Counted from the first letter of the stretch, positions 25,591-34,753 are shown. The stretch is 64,000 nucleotides of DNA from Klebsiella africana (GCF_020526085.1 NZ_CP084875.1:1-64000); one strand, 5' to 3'. Made by a program: numbers and translations. Notes: a model not told the origin generated them from the sequence alone.

Positions 25591-26382
25591 TTGAATCATC
25601 CTGTAGAGTCAGTATATAGCGCTCTGACGAGTATTTTATTGCCCTATATGAGTGAGCCTGTGCCTGTGCAACGAAATTGCTCATGCTGCGGCAGAGCGCC
25701 CTCAGAGTTCGACGGGGTAGGCTTCGAGCTGGTCAACGCCTACAGGGAACGTGTTGTGCATTGCCGTCCTTGCCAGACATTTTTTGTTTCTGCTCCAGAA
25801 CTGATGGGCGTGGAGAACCCCAAAAAACCAACAACCGGCCAGAAATTTGGCATGTGGTCTGGTGTTGGGGCTGTTATTAACGTTGAAGACAATTCTTCTG
25901 TTCTTTTAGCCCCTCAGGGAGTGGTCAATAAACTACCTGAGCATTTTTTCGATCACGTAGAAGTCATCACGGCCACCAGCGGTCAGCACCTGGAATACCT
26001 GTTTAACACCGAACTGAAATTCCCGCTGATTTATATTCAAAACTTCGGCGTGAAAACCTACGAGCTTGTTCGCTCACTGCGGGTCAGTCTGAGTGCCGAC
26101 GCAATTTATACCTGTGCCGATCAACTACTGACCCGGCAGAACGAAGTCCTTTACATGCTGGATTTAAAAAAGGCTAAAGAACTCCATCAGGAAATAAAAA
26201 ACTACTCCAAGAAAGAGATAGACATCTTTATCAGAACAGTAACCCTGCTGGCCTATTCGCGGATAACTCCTGAAGCTGCCTCGCATGAGTTTAAGAAAAA
26301 CAACCTCATTCCGTTACTGCTGCTTCTGCCGACTGATCCCCATCAACGCCTGAGCATTTTGCACCTCTTGAAAAAGGTATAA
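25591..26382 (+). CDS. csf1: Csf1, Cas8-like subunit of type IV-A3 CRISPR-Cas
   Basis: 263 residues from TTG 25591, preceded by GGGGAGGGGAAG. Cysteines C30, C32, C33, C58 and C61 (NCSCCGR ... CRPC) form the N-terminal zinc-finger expected of Csf1, the Cas8-like large-subunit equivalent that caps the crRNA complex. The helical C-terminus is long. ATG 25648 is a possible shorter start but would still keep the cysteines. First gene of a tight operon ending in the CRISPR array. Confidence 0.85.
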   Translation: MNHPVESVYSALTSILLPYMSEPVPVQRNCSCCGRAPSEFDGVGFELVNAYRERVVHCRPCQTFFVSAPELMGVENPKKPTTGQKFGMWSGVGAVINVEDNSSVLLAPQGVVNKLPEHFFDHVEVITATSGQHLEYLFNTELKFPLIYIQNFGVKTYELVRSLRVSLSADAIYTCADQLLTRQNEVLYMLDLKKAKELHQEIKNYSKKEIDIFIRTVTLLAYSRITPEAASHEFKKNNLIPLLLLLPTDPHQRLSILHLLKKV

Positions 26383-26384
26383 CC

Positions 26385-26951
26385 ATGATTTACTACGATA
26401 ATGCGTTTCGGTTGCGTATCCGTCACACAAGTGTTTACCAGATCCACCAGCACCTGGATTTTTTCATGCAGGAACGCAAGGGAGAGAAGCTGCCGTACTC
26501 TTTTAAAATTTTTCCCGGTACCGGGGATGATTCGTTACTCCTGGTCCGCACAGCCACAGCTCTGGAGTTGCCAGGGGAGAAAAAAAGAGAGCTTATTCTC
26601 TCTGAGGGCCATGAAATCAAGTTCATTACGTCAATGGCCATCTTTCATAAAGGAACAAAGTCAGAAGGCCGTGGCCGACGCCAGTTTGCTCCATCTGAAG
26701 AGGCTAGTTATCAGTTGGCCCTCACCAAATTAGCTAAGGCTGGTTTTAAACCCGGTCAAATCGACGTCAGTGGCCCGAAATTCGTCCATATCGACAAAGG
26801 AAATGCTGGACGCGGTTTTACGCTTCCCGTATTCACGGTACAGGGTACCGCCATAATCAGCAATCAACAGGAAGCTGAAGTGGGAATCGTTTATGGCGTA
26901 GGCCCTAAACGCGTATTTGGTTGCGGTTTCATGCATCTGGCGGGGCAGTAG
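26385..26951 (+). CDS. cas6: Cas6/Csf5 crRNA-processing endoribonuclease, type IV-A3
   Basis: 188 residues, RAMP fold. The glycine-rich loop GVGPKRVFGCGF (171-182) near the C-terminus is the Cas6e-type signature. N-terminal HTSVYQIHQHL may supply the catalytic histidine (H14, H21 or H23). It would cut the 29-nt repeat hairpin to make mature crRNAs. It starts 2 bp after csf1 and ends 2 bp before the helicase start chosen here. Confidence 0.85.
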   Translation: MIYYDNAFRLRIRHTSVYQIHQHLDFFMQERKGEKLPYSFKIFPGTGDDSLLLVRTATALELPGEKKRELILSEGHEIKFITSMAIFHKGTKSEGRGRRQFAPSEEASYQLALTKLAKAGFKPGQIDVSGPKFVHIDKGNAGRGFTLPVFTVQGTAIISNQQEAEVGIVYGVGPKRVFGCGFMHLAGQ

Positions 26952-26953
26952 TC

Positions 26954-28828
26954 ATGAATACATCAGCGGTATTTGAGTCTGCCGGATTGTCGTTACGTAA
27001 GGTCCAACAGGATTATATCGAGGCTGCAGCTGGTGCACTGACTCAGGATCATAAAGTTGCACTGATTAGTGCTGAAACAGGTGTAGGAAAAACGCTGGGC
27101 TATCTGGTACCGGCGCTTCTGATTCTGCTGAAAAACCCTGAGGCAAAATTTGTGATAGCCACGAATTCTCATGCCCTGATGCACCAGATATTCAGAAGCG
27201 ATCGTCCTCTCCTTGAACAGATAGCTGAACAATGCGGCATAAAAGTTACTTTTTCCCGGCTTATGGGGAAAGCAAATTACGTATCCCTGGAGAAAGTACG
27301 TGGACTGTTACTCATGGACGAATTTACCGATCTGGATACGGTTAAGGTCCTTGAAAAACTCGCTAACTGGTCAAAACCTCTGGTTGAGTTTGAAGAAGAG
27401 TATGGTGAACTGCCAGCGCAGATCACGCCAGAGATGGTCACCTACTCCATCTGGGATGATATACAGGATATTGATGATATTCGCCTGAATGCTCTCAGTG
27501 CTAACTTTATTGTTACGACCCATGCGATGGTAATGGTCGACTGTATGTGTAATCACCGCATCCTCGGTGACAAAGAAAATATGTACCTCATTATTGATGA
27601 GGCAGACATTTTTGTAGATATGCTTGAGGTCTGGAAACAGCGGCGCTTCAACCTCAGAGAGTTGACCAGTGCGTTCAATGAACATATTCCACGTAATGGC
27701 GTGCATGTCATCGACCAGTTAATGAACGACGTGACTTCGATAGCGGGCGATCTGCATTTTTGTAGTACGCCTGCAGCGGTTGCCTTGTTTGACAATAGCT
27801 TTAACGCCTTATCAAAGGTAGGGCGGAAAATAAAAAATGAAGCGGCCCGGAAAGCTTTCTTTGACTGTATCTACAGCTGGGAGATGCTCGGATTGTCCGG
27901 GGGGCAAAAGGGTGTAGGCGTTTCCAATAAACGTCGTGAACCAGCCCTGATCGCTGTAAACCCGTTTATCGGGATGAATGTGGGCAGATACTGCACTCAG
28001 TGGCGTAGTGCGTTACTGACGTCGGCTACCCTCTCTATTACCAGTACCCCAGAGACCGGAATGGAGTGGTTATGTAAAGCTCTGGGGTTAACCAGCGATA
28101 CGATTTCAATCAGGAAAATATTCTCCCCAGACGTCTATGGCTCAATGAAGCTGACCATCGCCGGTGCTGATTTTCCAAAGGTGTTCGATGACCCGAAAGA
28201 ACAGATATTTTCAGATCAATGGTTAAAGGCAGTAGTTGAACAATTGTCCTGTATTCACGGGCCAGCTCTGGTATTAACTGCCAGCCATTATGAAACCCGG
28301 ATGATTGCCAATCAGCTGGGTGAGGTCTCGCAACCAGTTTATATTCAGAAAGCAGGTCAGGCCCTGTCCGAAATTATTAAACAATATCAGGAGAAACCAG
28401 GGATTCTTATTTCTGCCGGTGCTTCTGTTGGTGTGAGCCCACGAGGCGAGAATGGGGAACAGATTTTCCAGGATTTAATCATCACCCGGATACCTTTCTT
28501 ACCTCCGGACAGAATGAAGGCTGAAAGCCTTTATGGGTATCTGAAGGAGCGAGGCTATAGTCGTACCTTTGAGGCAGTTAACCGTAACATCTACCTGGAA
28601 AATTTGCGGAAAGTTATTCGCAAAGCAAAGCAGTCTGTTGGGCGGGGGATTCGTAGTGAAAATGATACTGTCAGGATAATTATCCTCGATCCGCGTTTCC
28701 CGGAACCGACTGACCTTTCGTCTAAACATCGGTCGCTTGAACACATTATTCCCGTTCGATTTCGTCGTGAATATCGTTCGTGTGAAATTTTATCTCCGGC
28801 GTATTGTGAAGAGGATATCCAGTGTTAA
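26954..28828 (+). CDS. dinG: CasDinG (Csf4) helicase of type IV-A3
   Basis: 624 residues, superfamily 2 XPD/DinG-like 5'-3' DNA helicase. Walker A ETGVGKT (41-47), a DEAD box (215-218) and motif VI QSVGRGIRSE (560-569) are intact. I see no four-cysteine Fe-S cluster pattern between motifs I and II, which fits CasDinG and differs from chromosomal DinG. In type IV-A systems it is essential for interference against plasmids. ATG 26954 is used; an in-frame TTG at 26921 lies inside cas6. A copy of the operator motif (27241-27253) lies within the coding sequence. Confidence 0.92.
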   Translation: MNTSAVFESAGLSLRKVQQDYIEAAAGALTQDHKVALISAETGVGKTLGYLVPALLILLKNPEAKFVIATNSHALMHQIFRSDRPLLEQIAEQCGIKVTFSRLMGKANYVSLEKVRGLLLMDEFTDLDTVKVLEKLANWSKPLVEFEEEYGELPAQITPEMVTYSIWDDIQDIDDIRLNALSANFIVTTHAMVMVDCMCNHRILGDKENMYLIIDEADIFVDMLEVWKQRRFNLRELTSAFNEHIPRNGVHVIDQLMNDVTSIAGDLHFCSTPAAVALFDNSFNALSKVGRKIKNEAARKAFFDCIYSWEMLGLSGGQKGVGVSNKRREPALIAVNPFIGMNVGRYCTQWRSALLTSATLSITSTPETGMEWLCKALGLTSDTISIRKIFSPDVYGSMKLTIAGADFPKVFDDPKEQIFSDQWLKAVVEQLSCIHGPALVLTASHYETRMIANQLGEVSQPVYIQKAGQALSEIIKQYQEKPGILISAGASVGVSPRGENGEQIFQDLIITRIPFLPPDRMKAESLYGYLKERGYSRTFEAVNRNIYLENLRKVIRKAKQSVGRGIRSENDTVRIIILDPRFPEPTDLSSKHRSLEHIIPVRFRREYRSCEILSPAYCEEDIQC

Positions 28829-29529
28829 ATTTTAAACCGTATCGGGTCATCATGTCTTCTCTGACACCGGTGGTCATCAGTGGGATAGCCCCATCGCTGG
28901 ACGGCATTCTGTATGAAGCACTGTCTCAGGCGATACCCAGTAACGAGCCAGGAGTCGTATTGGCTCGTCTTAAGCAAATACTTCTATTCAACGATGAACT
29001 GGGTGTTTTCCATGCTTCATCTCTACGTTTTGGCATCACGCCCGAACAGGGGATTGGGGCGACAACAAGCGTGCGTTGCGATTATCTCAGCCCCAAAAAA
29101 CTGAGCACTGCAATGTTCTCTCCTCGTATCCACAGGGGGCTGTTTACGCGTGTCCTCCTGACCGGGGGCCCCACGAAGAGAAGGATGACAACCCGTCCAG
29201 CTTATTCTGCACCCTATTTAACGTTTGATTTTGTCGGCTCTTCTGAGGCTGTAGAAATACTGCTTAACCATGCTCATGTTGGCGTTGGTTATGACTATTT
29301 CTCTGCAGCTAATGGAGAGTTTAACAATGTGACAATTCTTCCTCTCGATATCGACACAAGTATATCCAACGAGGGTATGGCATTGCGTCCGGTACCTGTT
29401 AATTCGGGTCTGAAAGGTATCAAAGGAGTATCACCACTTATTCCTCCCTATTTCGTTGGTGAAAAGCTAAACATTGTCCACCCAGCACCAGTTCGTACTC
29501 AATTGATTTCTTCTTTATTGCGAGGCTAA
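28822..29529 (+). CDS. csf3: Csf3, Cas5-like subunit of type IV-A3
   Basis: 235 residues from GTG 28822, overlapping the end of dinG by 7 bp (ATG 28852 is the alternative). RAMP-type protein at the Cas5 position of the operon, expected to hold the 5' handle of the crRNA. Glycine-rich segments such as RRMTTRPAYSAPY and LRPVPVNSGLKGIKG fit, but sequence identity in this family is low and the call leans on gene order. Confidence 0.8.
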   Translation: MLNFKPYRVIMSSLTPVVISGIAPSLDGILYEALSQAIPSNEPGVVLARLKQILLFNDELGVFHASSLRFGITPEQGIGATTSVRCDYLSPKKLSTAMFSPRIHRGLFTRVLLTGGPTKRRMTTRPAYSAPYLTFDFVGSSEAVEILLNHAHVGVGYDYFSAANGEFNNVTILPLDIDTSISNEGMALRPVPVNSGLKGIKGVSPLIPPYFVGEKLNIVHPAPVRTQLISSLLRG

Positions 29530-29533
29530 TTTC

Positions 29534-30565
29534 ATGAGAACTTTAAACTTCAACGGTAAAATTTCGACTCTGGAACCACTGACTGTAACAGTAAAAAATG
29601 CGGTCTCAACTTCCGGCCATCGCTTGCCTCGTAACGGCGGATTCAATGCAGCCCCGTACTTTCCAGGCACCAGCATTCGGGGAACTCTTCGTCATGCTGC
29701 GCATAAGGTCATTGTAGATCGTGTGGGTCTAAAGGCAGATGGAAAATCACCTTTCGACCTGGCAGAACATTTCATGCTGGCCCAGGGGGTGGATATCAAT
29801 GGTGAAGCTGAAACCTTCGCACCAGGTGAAATCAATGCTGGAACTGAGCTACGTAGCAAAAACCCGTTAATCAGCTTGTTTGGTCGTTGGGGATTAAGCG
29901 GCAAAGTTGGTATAGGGAATGCTATCCCGGATGGTGATAACCAGTGGGGAATGTTTGGTGGTGGTGCCCGCTCAATTATGTTTCAGCGTGACGAAAGCCT
30001 GATGGAGTTTCTTGAGACAGACCAGGTTGATCGTCTTGAACGCCTGCTCGAAGAACAGGCTGAGGCAAGTGTGGATATCTCTCAGATCAAAACAGAGCAG
30101 GATGCACTCAAAAAGGCGATGAAGTCGGCTGATAAAGACACCAAAGCTGAGCTTCAAATCAAAGTACGGGAGCTCGATGAAAAAATTCAGGCCCGCAAGG
30201 ATCAGAAGCAGGAATCTCGCGAGTCAATTCGCCGCCCGATTGACCCGTATGAAGCGTTTATCACTGGCGCAGAACTCCGCCATCGCATGAGTATTAAAAA
30301 TGCGACTGATGAAGAAGCAGGGCTTTTCATTTCTGCATTAATCCGCTTTGCAGCCGAACCACGTTTTGGGGGGCATGCGAATCATAACTGCGGTCTGGTT
30401 GAGGCTCACTGGACAGTAACGACCTGGAAGCCGGGTGAACTGGTACCAGTTACACTTGGAGAAATCGTCATCACACCGAATGGTGTTGAGATTACCGGGG
30501 ACGAGTTGTTTGCTATGGTAAAGGCATTCAATGAAAATCAATCTTTTGATTTCACTGCTCGCTAA
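29534..30565 (+). CDS. csf2: Csf2, Cas7-like backbone subunit of type IV-A3
   Basis: 343 residues. AAPYFPGTSIRGTLRHAA near residue 40 is the Cas7/RAMP signature. A lysine/glutamate-rich coiled-coil-like insert (about 165-230) precedes RRPIDPYEAFITGAEL and a glycine-rich RFGGHANHNCGL segment. Multiple copies would coat the crRNA spacer. Last cas gene; the array starts 66 bp after its stop. Confidence 0.88.
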   Translation: MRTLNFNGKISTLEPLTVTVKNAVSTSGHRLPRNGGFNAAPYFPGTSIRGTLRHAAHKVIVDRVGLKADGKSPFDLAEHFMLAQGVDINGEAETFAPGEINAGTELRSKNPLISLFGRWGLSGKVGIGNAIPDGDNQWGMFGGGARSIMFQRDESLMEFLETDQVDRLERLLEEQAEASVDISQIKTEQDALKKAMKSADKDTKAELQIKVRELDEKIQARKDQKQESRESIRRPIDPYEAFITGAELRHRMSIKNATDEEAGLFISALIRFAAEPRFGGHANHNCGLVEAHWTVTTWKPGELVPVTLGEIVITPNGVEITGDELFAMVKAFNENQSFDFTAR

Positions 30566-30630
30566 CTCCAAAAGCTGGTGGATTTTAGTGGCGCTATTTA
30601 ATATTTTATTATCAACCGGTTATTTTTAGA

Positions 30631-31687
30631 GTATTCCCCCCGTGTGCGGGGGTTATCGGTTCCTGTTCGGCTTCGCGATTATTTCCACCTTGTATTCCCC
30701 CCGTGTGCGGGGGTTATCGGAGACCGGTATGGAAGCGAAAACGGCAACCTTCGTATTCCCCCCGTGTGCGGGGGTTATCGGAATTGGGCTACCGCATTAT
30801 TCCACCCTCTGATGTATTCCCCCCGCATGCGGGGGTTATCGGCTAATCAGCGGTATATTTTTTCTAATCTGAAAGTATTCCCCCCGCTTTCGGGGGTTAT
30901 CGGGACAGTCACTATGTTCGGTATGTTTAAAAGAGTATTTCCCCCGCTTGCGGGGGTTATCAGGCTCTGAGGATGATATGCACCGGCACAGGTGCTTATT
31001 CCCCCCGTATGTGGGGTTATCGGTGACTTTTAGTAGTGCTTTTTTTGTTTTTTGTCTTCCCCCCGCCTGCGGGGGTTATCGGGCCATGCAACGTCTGAAC
31101 GTCCGAAACATCCCGTATTCCCCCCGCATGCGGGGGTTATCGGCAGGTTATACTGGCAAAACGTCGATGGCTCTCGTATTCCCCCGCTTGCGGGGGTTAT
31201 CGGTCGATGGCAACCACCAGGAACAATAAAACCCTGAATTCCCTCCGTTTGCGGGGGTTATCGGAGCAGTTCGAGGAATAGTGACAGGCAGTGCAGGTAT
31301 TCCCCCCGCGTACGGGGGTTATCGGTTCCCTGCACTAAGACGCTGGTGGTCGACACGTATTCCCCCCGCATGCGGGGGTTATTGGCCGGTTCGGATTTTG
31401 CGAAACAGGTGCAGGGCGTATTCCCCCCGTCTGCGGGGGTTATCGGGCTGGATTTCCGTCAGTTGGTCAGCTGCTGCTGTATTCCCCCCGTGTGCGGGGG
31501 TTATCGGTGACTTTTGCGCAGCCTCAGGGCTCCGGTTTGGTATTCCCCCGCATGCGGGGGTTATCGGAACAATTTGAAGTTTCTGCGCCAGGTCGTTTCG
31601 TATTCCCCCCGCATGCGGGGGTTATCGGCACTACCAGATCCGAATGGACACCCGTAATGAGTATTCCCCCCGCACGCGGGGGTATCG
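30631..31687 (+). CRISPR. Type IV-A3 CRISPR array, 18 repeats and 17 spacers
   Basis: 29-bp repeat, GTATTCCCCCCG-(4-5 variable)-CGGGGGTTATCGG. Repeat starts: 30631, 30692, 30753, 30814, 30875, 30935, 30996, 31054, 31115, 31176, 31236, 31297, 31357, 31418, 31479, 31540, 31600, 31661. Spacers are mostly 32 bp (range 30-32). The stem C5/G5 is kept and the loop varies; the repeats at 30996, 31054, 31176, 31236 and 31540 have changes or a lost base, and the last is truncated. The 65 bp between csf2 and the first repeat is the leader side. Confidence 0.97.
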
Positions 31688-32002
31688 ACATAAAAACCGC
31701 AATGGTGGGGCTTTTGTTATGTGCCCCTACAAGCAGATGGGACTTTTTACAATCAAGGAAAGTTACTTTCTTCAGGATAACCCACATTCTGTCATATCTT
31801 GCAGGTTGCAATCAGAAAAGGCCTTACGTCGATAAATTCATGCCTTGAGCTGGTAAGGAAGTATGACGTTATAACTCTGCATTTCTGGTTGATTAAGGTA
31901 GGGCGGCATTCCTGCTTTAAAAACAATCACTAATTTTGAACGGTAGTCGTCTTGATCCCAACTGCTACCTGATGGACTAGGCACCTGCAAAGAACCAATT
32001 TA
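31688..32002. other. Gap between CRISPR array and umuDC
   Basis: No convincing gene. Contains one copy of the dispersed motif, AAAGTTACTTT (31759-31769), 70 bp after the last repeat. Otherwise nothing recognised. Confidence 0.5.
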
Positions 32003-32022
32003 TACTGTTTATATATACAGTA
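32003..32022 (+). promoter_or_regulatory. LexA (SOS) box
   Basis: TACTGT-TTATATAT-ACAGTA matches the SOS box consensus CTGT-N8-ACAG with extended flanks, 27 bp before umuD. It predicts DNA-damage induction of the two genes behind it. Confidence 0.9.
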
Positions 32023-32048
32023 TTTTTAGGTGGTCGGAGGTTGTGCCT

Positions 32049-32471
32049 ATGTTCTTAATTCCAATGGAAAATCCTGAGAAAATCGCCATCCCTTTATTTC
32101 TCGAGCGGTGTGCAGCTGGCTTCCCCAGCCCTGCCCAGGATTATACTTCCAGTGAGCTAGACCTGAACGATTATTGCATCAGGCATCCATCCGCAACATA
32201 TTTCGTGCGGGCTCAGGGAAACAGCATGCAGGATGTCGGTATGCGTGATGGAGATTTGCTGGTGGTGGACCGTTCTCTTCGTCCTCAACATCGCGATATC
32301 GTGATCGCCGAAGTGGACGGCGGCTTCACTGTTAAACAGCTCCAGACCACTCCCAGACTGGCCCTGTTGCCTATGAACAATGCTTATTCCCCAATTTACC
32401 CAGACCCCGATGAACTGACAATTTTTGGCGTGGTGACTCATTGGGTTCATCGTGCCCGGGGGAATCTGTAA
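32049..32471 (+). CDS. umuD: UmuD-like SOS mutagenesis protein (S24 self-cleaving)
   Basis: 140 residues. Predicted RecA-stimulated cleavage site A23-G24 (CAAGFPSPA). Catalytic Ser59 in GNSM and Lys96 in GGFTVKQL match E. coli UmuD S60/K97. ATG 32049 with CGGAGG 8 bp upstream is preferred to GTG 32043. The cleaved form joins UmuC to make an error-prone polymerase. Under the LexA box at 32003; overlaps umuC by one base. Confidence 0.93.
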   Translation: MFLIPMENPEKIAIPLFLERCAAGFPSPAQDYTSSELDLNDYCIRHPSATYFVRAQGNSMQDVGMRDGDLLVVDRSLRPQHRDIVIAEVDGGFTVKQLQTTPRLALLPMNNAYSPIYPDPDELTIFGVVTHWVHRARGNL

Positions 32472-33742
32472 TGTATGCTCTGGCGGATGTGAACAGTTTC
32501 TATTGCAGTGTTGAGAAATGCTTCAGACCCGATTTACGCGATAAACCAGTGGTCGTCCTGTCTAACAACGACGGCTGCGTTATAGCTCGTTGTAAACTTG
32601 CCAAAAAATTCGGCATTCCAATGGGTTTACCCTGGTTTAAGTTGCGTGAGCAGCGTTTCCCGGAGCCCGTGATTGCCTTCTCCAGTAACTACGAGCTGTA
32701 TGCCAGCATGAGCGCCAGAGTACATTTCTGCCTGGAGGAATTATCATCCCGTGTCGAAGAGTATTCCATCGATGAGTCGTTTATTTGGGCTGGTGGGATT
32801 GATAACTGCATGACGTTTGAGGAATACGGACATCAGCTAAGGGATCATGTTTTCCGCTGCACTGGACTGACGATAGGGGTAGGCCTGGCCCCTACAAAAA
32901 CCCTTGCTAAAGCCTGCCAGTATTCCAGTAAGACCTGGCCCCAGTTCGGAGGGGTACTCGCACTGACTGCAGGCCAGCGTAATCGGATAGATAAGATGCT
33001 TTCTCTGATGCCGGTAGAGGAGGTGTGGGGGGTTGGTGGACGAACCACAAGTAAGCTTCATGCAATGGGCATAACCACTGCGCTGGAGCTGGCTCGTACT
33101 AACCCTGCATTCATAAGACGAAACTTCACCGTAGTTCTTGAACGAACAGTGAGGGAACTACGGGGGGAAAGTTGTATCGACCTGGAGGATGCCCCGCCAC
33201 CAAAACAACAGATCATATGCAGCAGGAGCTTTGGGCAGCGTATAACAACGTATGAATCCATGCGGCAGGCAATTTGCCAGTATGCTGAACGTGCTGCGGA
33301 AAAATTGCGCCAGGAACGTCAATACTGCGGTCAGGTATCAGTTTTCATAAAAACCTCGCCTTTTTCAAAACATGAACCCTATTACAGCAAAGTCTCCAGC
33401 GAACAGCTCTGCATTCCATCACGTGATACGCGGGACATTATCGCGGCGGCTGGCCGGGCTCTGGATAAAATCTGGAAAGAAGGACATAACTATGCAAAGG
33501 CGGGAGTCATGCTCAACGATTTCCGTCCCTGCGGAGTTACCCAGCTATCGTTATTTGATGAAGGGAGGTCGTATGCAAACAGTGACGCGCTCATGAACGT
33601 ACTGGATACGATAAACAACTCAGGCAAAGGCAAAGTATGGTTTGCCGGTCGTGGCATCGCACCGGCGTGGTCAATGAAGAGAGATATGCTCTCTCCAGCC
33701 TACACAACGAGGTGGGACTCGATACCGATCGCTACACTCTGA
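32471..33742 (+). CDS. umuC: UmuC-like Y-family DNA polymerase
   Basis: 423 residues. DVNSFYCSVE at the N-terminus gives the first catalytic aspartate (D6); SIDES supplies D101 and E102. The thumb and little-finger parts and a UmuC-type C-terminal extension (MLNDFRPCGVTQLSLFDE) follow. Translesion polymerase subunit of the MucAB/ImpAB kind often found on conjugative plasmids. TAATG overlap with umuD. Confidence 0.93.
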   Translation: MYALADVNSFYCSVEKCFRPDLRDKPVVVLSNNDGCVIARCKLAKKFGIPMGLPWFKLREQRFPEPVIAFSSNYELYASMSARVHFCLEELSSRVEEYSIDESFIWAGGIDNCMTFEEYGHQLRDHVFRCTGLTIGVGLAPTKTLAKACQYSSKTWPQFGGVLALTAGQRNRIDKMLSLMPVEEVWGVGGRTTSKLHAMGITTALELARTNPAFIRRNFTVVLERTVRELRGESCIDLEDAPPPKQQIICSRSFGQRITTYESMRQAICQYAERAAEKLRQERQYCGQVSVFIKTSPFSKHEPYYSKVSSEQLCIPSRDTRDIIAAAGRALDKIWKEGHNYAKAGVMLNDFRPCGVTQLSLFDEGRSYANSDALMNVLDTINNSGKGKVWFAGRGIAPAWSMKRDMLSPAYTTRWDSIPIATL

Positions 33743-33789
33743 GGTATCGCAATCAGGAAAAATGCCTTCCGTCTGCTGGTGGTTGATAT

Positions 33790-33833
33790 TTGCACTGGTG
33801 TTACCATTTGGGTATAATGTAATGACCAAATGG
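33790..33833 (+). promoter_or_regulatory. Promoter and operator of the RES/Xre toxin-antitoxin operon
   Basis: TTGCAC (33790-33795), 17-bp spacer, TATAAT (33813-33818). The inverted repeat CCATTTGG (33804-33811) and CCAAATGG (33826-33833) brackets the -10 box, as expected for autorepression by the antitoxin. Confidence 0.75.
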
Positions 33834-33842
33834 AGGTTTGCT

Positions 33843-34286
33843 ATGAAAACTTTTAGTTTGTCCTCAACTCCAGCCAGACCACAGCGCCTCTGGCAGGTTG
33901 CCGGGTTAAATAATGCTGATGGTGTAGCGCTCCTGGGCCAAATCAATGAAGGCCTGGACGGGAAGGTGGCGAACCGGATCACTGACTGGGCCAGAATAAC
34001 CCAGAATGACCTGAGAAAAATGTCCGGTATCCCGTCGACCACTTTTAGCCGCAGTGTGAAGGCACGTTTTAACCCGGAACAAAGTGAACGTCTGGTACGG
34101 ATTATCCGCGTCATTGATCGGGCGGTAGATTTGTTTGAAGGCGACAAGGAAGCCGCACAGAAGTGGTTGAACGAACCTAACCGGGCATTGAGCTGGAAAG
34201 TGCCAGCAGACCTGATGGCATCCGAGACGGGAGCGTATGAGGTCATTAAGCTGATTACGCGTCTGGAGCATGGGGTGTACTCGTGA
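33843..34286 (+). CDS. Xre/MbcA/ParS-type antitoxin (DUF2384)
   Basis: 147 residues from ATG 33843 (GGAGGT upstream). The helix-turn-helix part (RITQNDLRKMSGIPSTTFSR) is followed by the toxin-binding DUF2384 domain (AAQKWLNEPNRAL ... LMASETGAYEVIKLITRLEHG). It neutralises the RES toxin encoded next, overlapping by 4 bp, and probably represses the operon through the inverted repeat at 33804/33826. Confidence 0.85.
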   Translation: MKTFSLSSTPARPQRLWQVAGLNNADGVALLGQINEGLDGKVANRITDWARITQNDLRKMSGIPSTTFSRSVKARFNPEQSERLVRIIRVIDRAVDLFEGDKEAAQKWLNEPNRALSWKVPADLMASETGAYEVIKLITRLEHGVYS

Positions 34287-34753
34287 TCCTCTACAGGCTG
34301 ACGAAAACAAAGTATCTTTCTACGGCCTGGACCGGATATGGTGCGAAAGAGGCTGGTGGGCGCTGGAATAGCGTGGGGGTGTCAATGGTATATGTCTCCG
34401 AAACGGCATCACTAACGATGCTGGAGACGCTGGTACACCTGCATGCGGCACAGATAATGGACTCTTTCACTCTACTGAGTATCGATGTGCCTGATGAACT
34501 GATCCAAAGCGCAAACATGGATGAATTACCGGGCAACTGGGCTGATGAGGATGCGCCTCAGGAACTGGCTGATTACGGAGATGCCTGGTCATTTACCAGG
34601 AGCTCGGTTGCACTGCGTGTTCCCTCAGCCTTATCGCCGGTAGAGTTCAATTATCTGTTAAATCCTGAGCACCCTGAGTTTTACGGGATTGTGCAGAAGG
34701 CTCAACAGATACCGTTCCGGTTTGATAGTCGTCTTAAACCTGACAGGAAGTGA
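34283..34753 (+). CDS. RES-domain toxin
   Basis: 156 residues from GTG 34283. Conserved Arg (R6, R27 in GGRWNSVG), Glu (E40/E48) and Ser residues define the RES fold. Known RES toxins degrade NAD+ or ADP-ribosylate host proteins; which activity applies here cannot be read from sequence. Forms a standard RES/Xre addiction module stabilising the plasmid. Confidence 0.85.
   Translation: MILYRLTKTKYLSTAWTGYGAKEAGGRWNSVGVSMVYVSETASLTMLETLVHLHAAQIMDSFTLLSIDVPDELIQSANMDELPGNWADEDAPQELADYGDAWSFTRSSVALRVPSALSPVEFNYLLNPEHPEFYGIVQKAQQIPFRFDSRLKPDRK

Noticed and set aside
26954..28828. Chromosomal-type DinG helicase
   Set aside because: Fe-S cluster cysteines are not seen and the gene is embedded among csf genes, so CasDinG is the better call.
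30644..31848. Open frames of 93-118 codons with repeated PPCAGVIG/SPRMRGLS-like peptides
   Set aside because: They are translations of the CRISPR repeats, not proteins.
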